DNA from: Streptomyces decoyicus
GTDB lineage: Bacteria > Actinomycetota > Actinomycetes > Streptomycetales > Streptomycetaceae
Direction of reading: 5' to 3'
Assembly (NCBI RefSeq): GCF_019880305.1
Contig: NZ_CP082301.1
Coordinates: 6,634,001-6,698,000, forward strand
DNA length: 64,000 nt
Below are positions 35,216 through 44,277 of this stretch, one piece after another. Position 1 is the first letter of the stretch. Each line of letters begins with the position of its first letter. The position numbers were made by a program, and so were the translations under genes. The notes under the pieces were generated by a model, which was given only the letters and a program-made list of their open reading frames with translations, was not told the DNA's origin and searched no databases.

Positions 35216-36625
35216 ATGAATCAGCAGGGAGCCGCGCGCGGCCACGAGGACGACTGGTGGCGGCAGTTGTACGGCGACGGCAGCGAGGGCGAGCGCACGG
35301 GCGAGGACGCCCCGGCGCGCGGCGCGGTGTGCGATGCCGGGCCGTCCGACGCCCCGGACACCCTCGATGACCGGGTCGAGTCGGCGCTGCGTGCGCTGGG
35401 AGCGCCGCGTTGGGCCGATCCGGCACCGGAGGAGCCCCCGGGTCCCGGCCCGGCCGCCCAGGAACCGTGGTCACCGCCGGCCCGCCACGCACCGCCCCCG
35501 CCCGAGCCCTCCGCACCGATCCCGCTCCGGTCCACCGGGCCCGGCACCCGCGCGACGTCCACCGACCGCGCCCCCGCCGACCGCGCCTCCACCGGCTACC
35601 CCTCCACCGACCGCCTCTCCACCGACCGGCGGGCCACCGGCCGGCAAGCCGCCCCGGCCCCACGTGCGCCCGGGGACACCGCACCACCCGCCACCACCGG
35701 CCTCCCCGGTGCCCGGCCGCCCTCCTACGGTGCCGAGCCGGGCGAACTTCCCGCCGCCGACGCGGCCGCGCTGGACGACCTGGTGCCCGACACCACGCTG
35801 GACGGCGGCCGGTACGGCGCGCTGACCCTGCGTGCCGTCTCGCACCGCGGCGACGCCGCCCGCCGCCGCGGTGACGCACGCCGTGACGCGCTGCTCACCG
35901 CCCGCTTCGGGGCCGGCCGGCACGCCCTGCTCCTGGTCGCCGTCGCAACGGGCCGGCCGGCCGCCGAGGGGGCCCACCGCGCCGCCCGGGACGCCTGCAC
36001 CTGGATCGGCGGTGCGGTCGGCCGCAGTTACACCCGACTGGCGGAGGACATCCGGACGGACCGTCGCGGCGCCCTCAAATCCGGGCTCCAGCGGCTCACC
36101 GACCGCAGCCACGGCAAGCTGCGCGGCCGGGCTCCGGAGCGCGGCGCCGCACCGCAGCAGTACCCCGCCGCGCTGCGCTGTCTGCTGCTGCCCGCCGATC
36201 CGGACTGCCGTACGCGGGTGTTCTTCGGCGTCGGTGCGGGCGGTCTCTTCCTGCTGCGCGACGGCGCCTGGCAGGACCTGGAGCCCGCCACGGACCCTGT
36301 CTCCGGGGAGGCAGCGGACGACGACACCGGTGGCCTGCCCCGTCCCACCTCAGGCACTCCGCACGGCGCGTACCCGGCCGAGAGCCCGGCGCGGCCCGAG
36401 CCGTTCCTCTTCCGGACGGCTTTCGCCCGTCCGGGGGACACCCTGCTGCTGTGCAGCTCCGGTCTCGCCGCGCCGCTGCGGGGGGAGCCCGCGTTCGCCG
36501 CCCGGCTGGCCGACCGCTGGTCCGCCACCGAACCGCCGGGCCTGGTGGACGTCCTCGCCGCCGCGCAACTGCGGGTCGAGGGCCATCCGGAGGACCGTAC
36601 GGCCGTCGGGGTGTGGGAGTCGTAG
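35216..36625 (+). CDS. PP2C-like protein with a probably inactive phosphatase domain
   Basis: 469 aa from the ATG at 35216. The first 190 residues are disordered, Pro/Ala-rich with several TDR repeats. The C-terminal half aligns with Streptomyces PP2C-type proteins (AVSHRGDAARRRGDARRDAL, then LLLVAVATG, and DTLLLCSSGLAAPL near the end). In active PP2C enzymes VADG carries a metal-binding Asp; here it is VATG, and the C-terminal Asp-rich metal site is also unclear. It may be a non-catalytic binding module or a regulator of phosphoprotein signalling. The kinase at 8.8-9.8 kb is too far away to imply a direct link. No Shine-Dalgarno is clear. Confidence 0.72.
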   Translation: MNQQGAARGHEDDWWRQLYGDGSEGERTGEDAPARGAVCDAGPSDAPDTLDDRVESALRALGAPRWADPAPEEPPGPGPAAQEPWSPPARHAPPPPEPSAPIPLRSTGPGTRATSTDRAPADRASTGYPSTDRLSTDRRATGRQAAPAPRAPGDTAPPATTGLPGARPPSYGAEPGELPAADAAALDDLVPDTTLDGGRYGALTLRAVSHRGDAARRRGDARRDALLTARFGAGRHALLLVAVATGRPAAEGAHRAARDACTWIGGAVGRSYTRLAEDIRTDRRGALKSGLQRLTDRSHGKLRGRAPERGAAPQQYPAALRCLLLPADPDCRTRVFFGVGAGGLFLLRDGAWQDLEPATDPVSGEAADDDTGGLPRPTSGTPHGAYPAESPARPEPFLFRTAFARPGDTLLLCSSGLAAPLRGEPAFAARLADRWSATEPPGLVDVLAAAQLRVEGHPEDRTAVGVWES

Positions 36626-36766
36626 CGCCGGGAACGGGGGGACCCGGAGCGCGGACGGCAGAGGCCGCACAGCGGAGGCGCGCCGGGGCACCGCATGGGT
36701 TCATGGGAGAGCAGCCCCGACCTCGGCAGCGGGCTGCCACTCACCCGTCGAAGGAGCGACAGCGAC

Positions 36767-38509
36767 ATGGCGAAGCAGACCGTGGCCGAGCAGTTCGTGG
36801 ACATCCTCGTGCGGGCGGGGGTGAAGCGGCTCTACGGCGTCGTCGGCGACAGCCTCAACCCGGTGGTGGACGCCATCCGCCGCAATTCCGCGATCGACTG
36901 GATCCAGGTCCGGCACGAGGAGGTCGCCGCGTTCGCCGCCGGGGCGGAAGCGCAGCTCACCGGCTCGCTCGCGGCCTGCGCCGGCTCCTGCGGCCCCGGC
37001 AATCTGCACCTCATCAACGGCCTGTACGACGCCCACCGCTCGATGGCCCCGGTTCTCGCCCTGGCGTCCCAGATCCCCTCCAGCGAGATCGGCACCAACT
37101 TCTTCCAGGAGACACACCCCGACCGGCTGTTCGCCGAGTGCAGCCACTACAGCGAACTGATCTCCAGCACCAAGCAGATGCCGCGGGTGCTGCAGACCGC
37201 GATCCAGCACGCCATCGGCCAGAGCGGGGTCGCGGTCGTGTCCCTCCCCGGCGATATCGCCGCCGAGCAGGCCCCCGAGCGCGCGATCGAACATGCCCTG
37301 GTCACCTCGCGTCCTTCCGTACGCCCCGGAGACGCCGAGATCGACAAGCTGGCCCGGATGATCGACGAGGCCGACAAGGTCACGCTGTTCTGCGGCAGCG
37401 GCACGGCGGGCGCCCACGCCGAGGTGATGGAGTTCGCCGAGCGGGTGAAGTCCCCGGTCGGCCATGCACTGCGCGGCAAGGAGTGGATCCAGTACGACAA
37501 CCCCTACGACGTGGGCATGAGCGGACTGCTCGGCTACGGCGCGGCCTACGAGGCCACCCACGAGTGCGATCTGCTGATCCTGCTCGGCACGGACTTCCCG
37601 TACAACGCGTTCCTGCCCGACAACAACAAGATCGTCCAGGTCGATGTCCGGCCCGAACACCTGGGCCGCCGCACCAAGCTCGACCTGGCCGTCTGGGGCG
37701 ATGTCCGGGAGACGTTGCGCGGTCTGATCCCCAAGGTCCGGCCGAAGCAGAACCGCAAGTTCCTGGACCGGATGCTGAAGAAGCACGCTGAGGCGCTGGA
37801 AGGCGTGGTCAAGGCCTACACCCGCAATGTCGAGAAGCATGTCCCGATCCACCCCGAGTTCGTCGCCTCCCTCCTGGACGAGGAGGCCGCCGACGACGCG
37901 ATCTTCACGGTCGACACCGGCATGTGCAATGTCTGGGCGGCGCGCTATCTCACCCCCAACGGCCGCCGCCGGGTGATCGGCTCGTTCAGCCACGGCTCGA
38001 TGGCCAACGCGCTGCCGCAGGCGATCGGCGCCCAGTTCCTCGACCGCGGACGCCAGGTCGTCTCCATGTCCGGCGACGGCGGATTCTCCATGCTGATGGG
38101 CGACTTCCTCACCCTGGTCCAGTACGACCTGCCGGTGAAGGTGGTGCTGTTCAACAACTCCTCGCTGGGCATGGTGGAGCTGGAGATGCTGGTCTCCGGT
38201 CTGCCGTCGTACGGCACCACCAACCGGAACCCGGACTTCGCGGCCATCGCCCGCGCGGCCGGGGCGCACGGCATCCGGGTGGAGAAGCCCAAGCAGCTGC
38301 GCGGCGCACTGCGCGAGGCCTTCAAGCACAAGGGCCCGGCGCTGGTCGATGTGGTCACCGACCCCAACGCCCTGTCCATCCCGCCGAAGATCAGCGCCGA
38401 GATGGTCTCCGGCTTCGCGCTGTCGGCCGGCAAGATCGTGCTGGACGGCGGGGTCGGCCGGATGCTCCAGATGGCCCGCTCCAACCTGCGGAACGTCCCC
38501 CGGGTGTAG
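36767..38509 (+). CDS. poxB: Thiamine-diphosphate-dependent pyruvate oxidase/dehydrogenase (PoxB type)
   Basis: 580 aa from the ATG at 36767 (AAGGAG 10 nt upstream). The three domains of the acetohydroxyacid synthase/PoxB superfamily are visible. The PYR domain has the catalytic Glu region VRHEEVAAFAAGAEAQL. The central domain binds FAD. The PP domain has the ThDP motif MSGDGGFSMLMGDFLTLVQ with NNSSLGMVELEM. The C terminus (MARSNLRNVPRV) fits the PoxB membrane-associating tail region. It decarboxylates pyruvate to acetate and CO2 with electrons passed to quinone. It stands alone and is convergent with the mannosidase. Confidence 0.9.
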   Translation: MAKQTVAEQFVDILVRAGVKRLYGVVGDSLNPVVDAIRRNSAIDWIQVRHEEVAAFAAGAEAQLTGSLAACAGSCGPGNLHLINGLYDAHRSMAPVLALASQIPSSEIGTNFFQETHPDRLFAECSHYSELISSTKQMPRVLQTAIQHAIGQSGVAVVSLPGDIAAEQAPERAIEHALVTSRPSVRPGDAEIDKLARMIDEADKVTLFCGSGTAGAHAEVMEFAERVKSPVGHALRGKEWIQYDNPYDVGMSGLLGYGAAYEATHECDLLILLGTDFPYNAFLPDNNKIVQVDVRPEHLGRRTKLDLAVWGDVRETLRGLIPKVRPKQNRKFLDRMLKKHAEALEGVVKAYTRNVEKHVPIHPEFVASLLDEEAADDAIFTVDTGMCNVWAARYLTPNGRRRVIGSFSHGSMANALPQAIGAQFLDRGRQVVSMSGDGGFSMLMGDFLTLVQYDLPVKVVLFNNSSLGMVELEMLVSGLPSYGTTNRNPDFAAIARAAGAHGIRVEKPKQLRGALREAFKHKGPALVDVVTDPNALSIPPKISAEMVSGFALSAGKIVLDGGVGRMLQMARSNLRNVPRV

Positions 38510-38614
38510 CCGGGCCGTCCCTGCGCAGCCGGCCCGGGTACGGGTCGCCCTGCGCAACCAACCGGAAGCAAGCCCGGAGGCAGGCCGCCCCTTGCAGCCC
38601 GGCCCGGAGGCAGG

Positions 38615-41600
38615 TCAGTCGGCGGCCGGATGCTGAGGCCGGAGCCGCAGCGTCAGGATCTGGAACGGACGCAGCTCCACCGTCACATCCGAGGTCGGGC
38701 CTTCCTCCTCCTCGTGCAGCGGTCGTTCCAACAGGTCGGTCACGGTGGCCCGTTCGAGCGGGAAGCCGGGGGAGAGCGTGCCGGTGGCGCGGCCGCCCCG
38801 GGACTCGTACAGCCGCACCACCACATCGCCGCTGCGGTCCTCGGCGAGCTTGACCGACTCGACGGTGAGGGCCGGGTGGTCGACGCGGACCAGCGGGAGG
38901 ACGGGCGGCGCGGTGGCGGTCCGCAGGGGCAGGTTGAGGGCCAGCCCCTCGGCCACCGCGTCGCCGGTCCCGGCACCCGGCAGCAGCGCATAGGTGAAGC
39001 GGTGGGTGCCCTGGTCGGTCTCGGGGTCGGGGCTGTGCGGGGCGCGCAGCAGCGTCAGCCGGACCGTCGTGCCCAGGCCCTCGGGGTGCGGGCCGCGGGT
39101 GACGTCATGCCCGTATGTCGAGTCGTTGAGCAGGGCGATGCCGTAGCCGGGCTCGGCGACCCGCAGCCAGCGGTGCGCACAGATCTCGAAACGGGCCGCG
39201 TCCCAGCTGGTGTTGGTGTGGGTGGGCCGGTGTACGTGACCGAACTGCACCTCGGAGGCGGACCGTTCGGCGTGGACATCCAGCGGGAAGGCGGCCTTGA
39301 GGACCTTCTCCGACTCGTGCCAGTCGATGTCGGTGATGATGTCGAGGCGGTGCGAGCCCGCCCGCAGGGTCAGCTCCTGGGTGATTCGCGACGCGCCGAA
39401 CGCCCTGGTCACCCGTACCGTCGCGGACAGCGGCCCGGCCGCGGCCAGCTCGACGGACTCGGCGTCGGTCAGATCGGTGTGCCGGTGGCGGTAGTGCCGG
39501 TCGAGGTCCCAGGCGTCGTACTTGTTGGGGTGGTCGGGGTGCAGTTGCAGCAGATTGCCACGGGCGCCCGGTGCCAGCACCTCCCGGCCGGCGTGCAGAT
39601 CGCGTACGGAGGCCAGCAGGCCGTCGGCGTCGACGGTCACCCGCAGCAGCCCGTTGTCGAGCGTGAGGGTGCCCTCGGCGCCGGTGTCCGCCCGGACGGG
39701 GGCGGGCGGCGGAGTGGCGGAGTCCGGGCCGGGCGGACGGACGGCCGCCGAGCCCAGCGCGGGGACATGCACCGCGACCTGGGTCGGCTCGTCCGGCCCC
39801 GGCCCCGTCCCCGGGAGCGCAACGATCTCCTCCCGGTCGTAGGGCGAGGCGTTGAACACCGTCGGCACCCCGTCAGGCGCCGCCGCACTCCCCGCCAGTG
39901 CCCCGATCGCCGTCTCGATGATCCCGGTGAGTTCCGCCGCGACCGCCGCATAGGTGTCACGGGCCTCGCGGTGGACCCAGGCGATGGACGACCCCGGCAG
40001 GATGTCGTGGAACTGGTGCAGCAGCACGGTCTTCCAGAGGCGGTCGAGGGCGTCGTACGGGTAGGCGTACCCGCCGCCGTCCGCCCGTACCGCCGCCGTC
40101 GCGGCCCACAACTCCGCCTCGCGCAGCAGATGTTCACTGCGCCGGTTGCCCTGCTTGGTCTTCGCCTGCGAGGTGTACGTACCGCGGTGGAACTGGAGGT
40201 ACAGCTCGCCCGACCAGACCGGCGCCGCGGTTCCGTACTCCTCGTGGGCGGCCTCGAAGAACCGGGCCGGCGGCTCGATCCCGACGCGCGGTGAGCCCTC
40301 CAGGGAGCGGATCCTGCGGGCCCGCTCCAGCATCTCGCGGGTCGGGCCACCCCCGCCGTCGCCCCAGCCGAAGGGCACCAGGGAGCGGGTGGCGCGCCCC
40401 TTGTCGGCGAAGTTGCGTTCGGCGTGGGCGAGTTCGGCGGCGTGCAGGCGGGAGTTGTAGGTGTCGACCGGCGGGAAGTGGGTGAAGACACGGGTGCCGT
40501 CGATGCCCTCCCACCAGAAGGTGTGGTGCGGCATCTTGTCCGTCTGGTTCCACGACAGCTTCTGCGTCAGGAACCACTTCGCGCCGGCCAGCCGCGCCAG
40601 CTGCGGGAACGCTGCGGTGTAGCCGAACGAGTCCGGCAGCCAGATCTCCTCGGTCTCCACCCCCAGCTCCTCCAGGAAGAAGCGTTTGCCGTGCACCAGC
40701 TGCCTGGCCAGCGCCTCCCCGCCGGGCATGTTGGCGTCGGACTCCACCCACATCGAGCCCACCGGCGCCCAATTGCCCCGCCGTACGGCCTCCTTGATGC
40801 GCTCCCAGATGTGCGGCTGATGCTCCTTGACCCAGGCGTACTGCTGCGCCTGGGAGCAGGAGAAAACCAACTCGGGGTATTCATCGGTCAGTTGGGCGAC
40901 ATTGGCGAAGGTGCGGGACGCCTTGCGCACGGTCTCGCGCAGCGGCCACAGCCAGGCGGAATCGATATGCGCATGGCCGGTGGCAAAGACACGATGGGCG
41001 CTCGCGGTGGCCGGGCGGCTCAGTACGTCCGCCAGCGCGGCCCGGCCCTCGGCCGCCGTGCCGCCGACATCGTGCAGATCGAGCGTGTCCAGCATGTCCT
41101 CCAGGGCCCGCAGGATCTCGTGCCGGCGCGAGCCGTCGGCGGGCAGCTCGTGCATCAGCTCGGAGAGCACCTCGATATCGAGGATCAGCTGCCAGACGGT
41201 CTCGTCGAGCACCGCGAGGTCCGCCGAGGCGAAGCGGTACAGCGGCCGGCCGGGAGCGGTCCGTACATCGCCGAGGCCGGTGGGGCGGAAGTCCCGCAGC
41301 ACCGCCGGATTCGCGGCGGCCTCCAGCAGCAGCCGCACCTCCTCACCGCCGTCCACCTGCGCCCCGACGGGCACATGCCGGTTGCGTGGATGGATGCCCT
41401 TGAGGGGCACACCCTCGGCGTCGTAGACGAGCCCCTCGGCCTGGAACCCGGGCCCGTCGCCGCTGAAGCCGGGGTCGATGACGGCCTCCACCCGCCGCCC
41501 CGCCCACTCCTGCGGCACCTCGCCCGCCAGCCGGAACCAGCTCGTGGACCACGGCGGGCCCCAGGGCTCACCGGCAGCGAACGGCTCGTACGGGGCCACC

Positions 41601-41746
41601 AGCGCCTCGCCCACCGGCACCGGTTCCCCCGGCGCATGCCAGACGGCGAGCCGCAGCGGCACCCGCGCCGCGTACTGCGCGGGCCTGATGAACTGTCCCA
41701 GCGCCCGCTCCAGGCGCCCCTCCACCAGCAGTCGGTCGTCGTGCAC
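38615..41746 (-). CDS. Alpha-mannosidase, glycoside hydrolase family 38
   Basis: 1043 aa, cytoplasmic (no signal peptide). The GTG at 41746 has GAGGAG upstream. The N-terminal beta-rich domain (about 1-245) precedes the GH38 catalytic core: the zinc-binding HAHIDSAWLWP (His258, His260, Asp262) and the nucleophile Asp372 in LPDSFGYTAAFPQ. The alpha-mannosidase middle domain and a large beta-sandwich C terminus follow. Such enzymes retain configuration and remove alpha-linked mannose from oligosaccharides or glycoproteins. A 10-bp inverted repeat in the upstream region may be its operator. No sugar transporter is adjacent. Confidence 0.95.
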   Translation of the reverse strand: MHDDRLLVEGRLERALGQFIRPAQYAARVPLRLAVWHAPGEPVPVGEALVAPYEPFAAGEPWGPPWSTSWFRLAGEVPQEWAGRRVEAVIDPGFSGDGPGFQAEGLVYDAEGVPLKGIHPRNRHVPVGAQVDGGEEVRLLLEAAANPAVLRDFRPTGLGDVRTAPGRPLYRFASADLAVLDETVWQLILDIEVLSELMHELPADGSRRHEILRALEDMLDTLDLHDVGGTAAEGRAALADVLSRPATASAHRVFATGHAHIDSAWLWPLRETVRKASRTFANVAQLTDEYPELVFSCSQAQQYAWVKEHQPHIWERIKEAVRRGNWAPVGSMWVESDANMPGGEALARQLVHGKRFFLEELGVETEEIWLPDSFGYTAAFPQLARLAGAKWFLTQKLSWNQTDKMPHHTFWWEGIDGTRVFTHFPPVDTYNSRLHAAELAHAERNFADKGRATRSLVPFGWGDGGGGPTREMLERARRIRSLEGSPRVGIEPPARFFEAAHEEYGTAAPVWSGELYLQFHRGTYTSQAKTKQGNRRSEHLLREAELWAATAAVRADGGGYAYPYDALDRLWKTVLLHQFHDILPGSSIAWVHREARDTYAAVAAELTGIIETAIGALAGSAAAPDGVPTVFNASPYDREEIVALPGTGPGPDEPTQVAVHVPALGSAAVRPPGPDSATPPPAPVRADTGAEGTLTLDNGLLRVTVDADGLLASVRDLHAGREVLAPGARGNLLQLHPDHPNKYDAWDLDRHYRHRHTDLTDAESVELAAAGPLSATVRVTRAFGASRITQELTLRAGSHRLDIITDIDWHESEKVLKAAFPLDVHAERSASEVQFGHVHRPTHTNTSWDAARFEICAHRWLRVAEPGYGIALLNDSTYGHDVTRGPHPEGLGTTVRLTLLRAPHSPDPETDQGTHRFTYALLPGAGTGDAVAEGLALNLPLRTATAPPVLPLVRVDHPALTVESVKLAEDRSGDVVVRLYESRGGRATGTLSPGFPLERATVTDLLERPLHEEEEGPTSDVTVELRPFQILTLRLRPQHPAAD

Positions 41747-41813
41747 AGCGGCTCCTCACGCTCGGACGTCCCGACGTCTCCAGGACGCGGGCGGGGGTGC
41801 CCCGGCGGTTGCC

Positions 41814-41876
41814 GGGTATGCCTCGCTCTCCGGGTCCCGGCCGGGGCTCCACGACAGGCTCGGATCAGGCATACCC
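41814..41876. promoter_or_regulatory. Inverted repeat between mannosidase and ATPase genes
   Basis: GGGTATGCCT (41814-41823) and AGGCATACCC (41867-41876) are perfect complements, 43 nt apart, in the 202-bp divergent region. Spacing fits two half-sites of a looping or dimeric regulator, or the stem of a leader hairpin. Confidence 0.45.
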
Positions 41877-41948
41877 ACTGGGGCCCGGCCCGGCCACCCG
41901 GCGCGCGGGCCCGCGCACCGATGACCCGGCGACCCGGCGGGCGGAAGC

Positions 41949-42503
41949 ATGGCGGCAGATCCGATGGGCATGCTGACCGTGAGGCTGTTCGAGGCAGAGC
42001 GCCGATGTTTGTTGGGGGCGGGGGAGAAAATGCGTCAGCCTGTGCGGCGCGAAGGACGGGACAGAAGGCAGGGAACGGCCGAGGGGAGCCGGAACGGGGG
42101 AATCACCGCGCGTGCGCCGGGCGTATGGGAACGAAAGGTGCGGCATGCGGATCTGAAAGCGGTCGGTGAGGTGCGCAGGGAGCTGCGTCAGCTGCTGAAC
42201 CGCTGGGCGACGCCGGGGGGCGGCGAGCTGGCGGAGGTCGCGACACTGCTCACCAGCGAGCTGGTCACCAACGCCCTGGTGCATGCCGAGGGCGGCGCCG
42301 TCGTCACGGCCAGGGTCGGCGACCGGCTGCGGGTGGAGGTCAGGGACTTCGTGCCCGGCCGCCCCGAGCCCCGCGCACCGACCACCGACGGAACCTCCGG
42401 CAGGGGGCTGATGCTGGTGCGCTCCCTGGCCGACGCGTGGGGCATCCGTACCGAAAACCTCGGCAAGAGTGTGTGGTTCGAGCTGGGCGGCGGACCGGCC
42501 TGA
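41949..42503 (+). CDS. RsbW/SpoIIAB-like ATP-binding regulatory protein
   Basis: 184 aa from the ATG at 41949, although later in-frame starts (for example 41967) are possible. The HATPase domain occupies about 70-180, with the N-box SELVTNALVHA, the G1-type VRDFVPGRP and the G2-type TSGRGLMLVRSLADAWG. Proteins of this kind in Streptomyces are anti-sigma-factor kinases or similar orphan switches, often working with SpoIIE-type phosphatases such as the one at 25.8-28.7 kb; that link is speculative. The N-terminal 60 residues are not conserved-looking. Confidence 0.82.
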   Translation: MAADPMGMLTVRLFEAERRCLLGAGEKMRQPVRREGRDRRQGTAEGSRNGGITARAPGVWERKVRHADLKAVGEVRRELRQLLNRWATPGGGELAEVATLLTSELVTNALVHAEGGAVVTARVGDRLRVEVRDFVPGRPEPRAPTTDGTSGRGLMLVRSLADAWGIRTENLGKSVWFELGGGPA

Positions 42504-42543
42504 CCCATGGGCGTGGGTGCCGGAGGGCGCGGTCCGCCGACGG

Positions 42544-43638
42544 TCAGCCGAATTGCCGTTCGATCTCGGCGAGTTTCTCCTCGAGGGAGTCCAGACGGGG
42601 AATCGTCTGGGTGTCGTCCTCGGCGGTGAGATCCACGGTCCTACGGGGCCCGGCCGCGGCATCGACGCCCTCGGTCTCGGCTCCGGACACGGCCTTGAGT
42701 GCCGGACGGGCGTGCACCGGCAGCTCCCCGGTGAGCGGCGGCTCGACGTCGCCGGCTATGGCGGGGTCGGGGCCGGCCACCTCAGCGGGGGCCGTCACCG
42801 TCTGCGACACCGCCAGCTGCCGGCCGCCGCCACGGCCGAGGCCCCAGCCGCGGTGCTGCCGGTTGATGGCCTTGATGCGAGCCCGGTCGAGCTTGCCCTG
42901 CTCGCGCCTGCGGAGACGGTTCTGCTCTTTCTCGCGCCGGTCCTCGCGGACCTCCTCGACCGCCTCGTCCAGGGTCCGTACGCCCTCCAGCAGCATCAGC
43001 GACCAGGCCGCGAAGGTCTCCCGGGGCGCGCGCAGCCAGCGCACGATCCGGATCTGCGGCAGCGGACGGGGCACCAGGCCCTGCTCGCGCAGCGCCGCCC
43101 GGCGGGTCTGCTTGAGCGCCCGGTCGAAGAGGACCGCTGCCGACAGCGACATCCCGGCGAAGAACTGCGGAGCGCCCGCGTGGTCCAGGCCGCGCGGCGC
43201 ATGCACCCAGTTGAACCACGCCGCCGCGCCCGCGAACGTCCACACCAGCAACCGGGAGCCGAGCGCCGCATCACCGTGGCTGGCCTCCCGCACGGCGAGC
43301 ACGGAGCAGAACATCGCCGCGCCGTCGAGCCCGAACGGCACCAGGTACTCCCAGCCCCCGGAGAGGTTGAGGTTCTGTACGCCGAAGCCGACCAAGCCGT
43401 GGAAGGACAGTGCGGCGGCGACCGCCGCACAGCAGAACAGCAGCAGGTACGAGGCCGAGGCGAAGACCGTCTCCTTGCGGCGGCGCCGCTCCTCGCTGCG
43501 TTCCCAGGAGTCGTCGCCGGTGGACCGGGCAGCGGCCGCGCGCCTGCCGCGCACCACCAGCGCCGCGGCCACCGGCACGCCGATGAGCAGCAGGGCTCCG
43601 GGAACCAGCCAATCCAGCGATATGTCGGTCATTCTCAT
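42544..43638 (-). CDS. DUF2637-family membrane protein
   Basis: 364 aa from the ATG at 43638 (AAAGGGA 7 nt upstream); a second ATG is two codons later. The N-terminal half has four to five helices (DWLVPGALLLIGVPVAAALV, YLLLFCCAAVAAALSFHGLV, LVPFGLDGAAMFCSVLAVRE and more), matching the DUF2637 family. That family is known mostly from actinobacterial chromosomes and conjugative elements, where related Spd proteins help plasmid spread. The C-terminal half is charged and helical (REDRREKEQNRLRRREQGKL). Function is unknown. It is convergent with the ATPase gene. Confidence 0.8.
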   Translation of the reverse strand: MRMTDISLDWLVPGALLLIGVPVAAALVVRGRRAAAARSTGDDSWERSEERRRRKETVFASASYLLLFCCAAVAAALSFHGLVGFGVQNLNLSGGWEYLVPFGLDGAAMFCSVLAVREASHGDAALGSRLLVWTFAGAAAWFNWVHAPRGLDHAGAPQFFAGMSLSAAVLFDRALKQTRRAALREQGLVPRPLPQIRIVRWLRAPRETFAAWSLMLLEGVRTLDEAVEEVREDRREKEQNRLRRREQGKLDRARIKAINRQHRGWGLGRGGGRQLAVSQTVTAPAEVAGPDPAIAGDVEPPLTGELPVHARPALKAVSGAETEGVDAAAGPRRTVDLTAEDDTQTIPRLDSLEEKLAEIERQFG

Positions 43639-43885
43639 TCTGGGATCCCTTTGCCTCGCCAACGCGGATGTGCGCGACATCTTGGCCGAAGCCCCCGCCG
43701 TAACCGAGGTATTCGGAACAAGAGAACGCCAAGGGGGCGATGGAGCCGCTATGACGTCGAACTGTCGTACATTCAGGAGAAGTTGAGTTCGATGAAAAGC
43801 ACCCGGGAGGGTGACGTGGGGGCCGGGGCGGGGCCGGGGTGCCCGATACTCCGGCCGGGTTGACCACGGATCACGGAGGCCGCTG

Positions 43886-44271
43886 ATGTGCGACGAAACC
43901 ACGCCGCTGCTGGATCCCCTCACGGATCTGTCCCGGCAAGCCGCCGCATACGACTGGGCGGCCAACGGGACGCTGATACTGGATCAGCGCTATCGCGAGC
44001 GGCAACATCCGCGACCGCGCTCGCCCAGCTGCGCACGCGCACCGGTGCGGACCACCGTCCACTCCTGGCCGGCTATGTGCAGCTCACCGACGACGTCACC
44101 GGCGAGTCGTACCGACAGCTTCGCGACATCGTGGCCACCCACCAGAGCCGCATCGCGGTGCGTCTGCCGCTGTCCGAACTCTGGTTGCTGGACACCATGG
44201 ACGACCTGGTGTTGCGTTCTCGCCTTGCCGCCCGGATCTCGTTGATCCCGCTGCCGGCCTCCGGTGTCTGA
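43886..44271 (+). pseudogene. Frameshifted small gene remnant
   Basis: From the ATG at 43886 the frame reads sensibly for about 40 codons (MCDETTPLLDPLTDLSRQAA, then AYDWAANG). After about 44005 the sensible reading moves to the -1 frame, continuing TALAQLRTRTGADHRPLLAG and ending ISLIPLPASGV, with a stop at 44269-44271. Neither frame alone gives a natural protein over the full length. One indel near GAGCGGCAACATCC would explain it. I do not recognise the family. It ends 6 bp from the Imm5-like stop. Confidence 0.6.
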
Positions 44272-44277
44272 TCGCCG

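Noticed and set aside
38615..42503. Sugar-uptake operon around the alpha-mannosidase
   Set aside because: The neighbours are a PoxB enzyme and an RsbW-like ATPase, and no sugar transporter or kinase is present.
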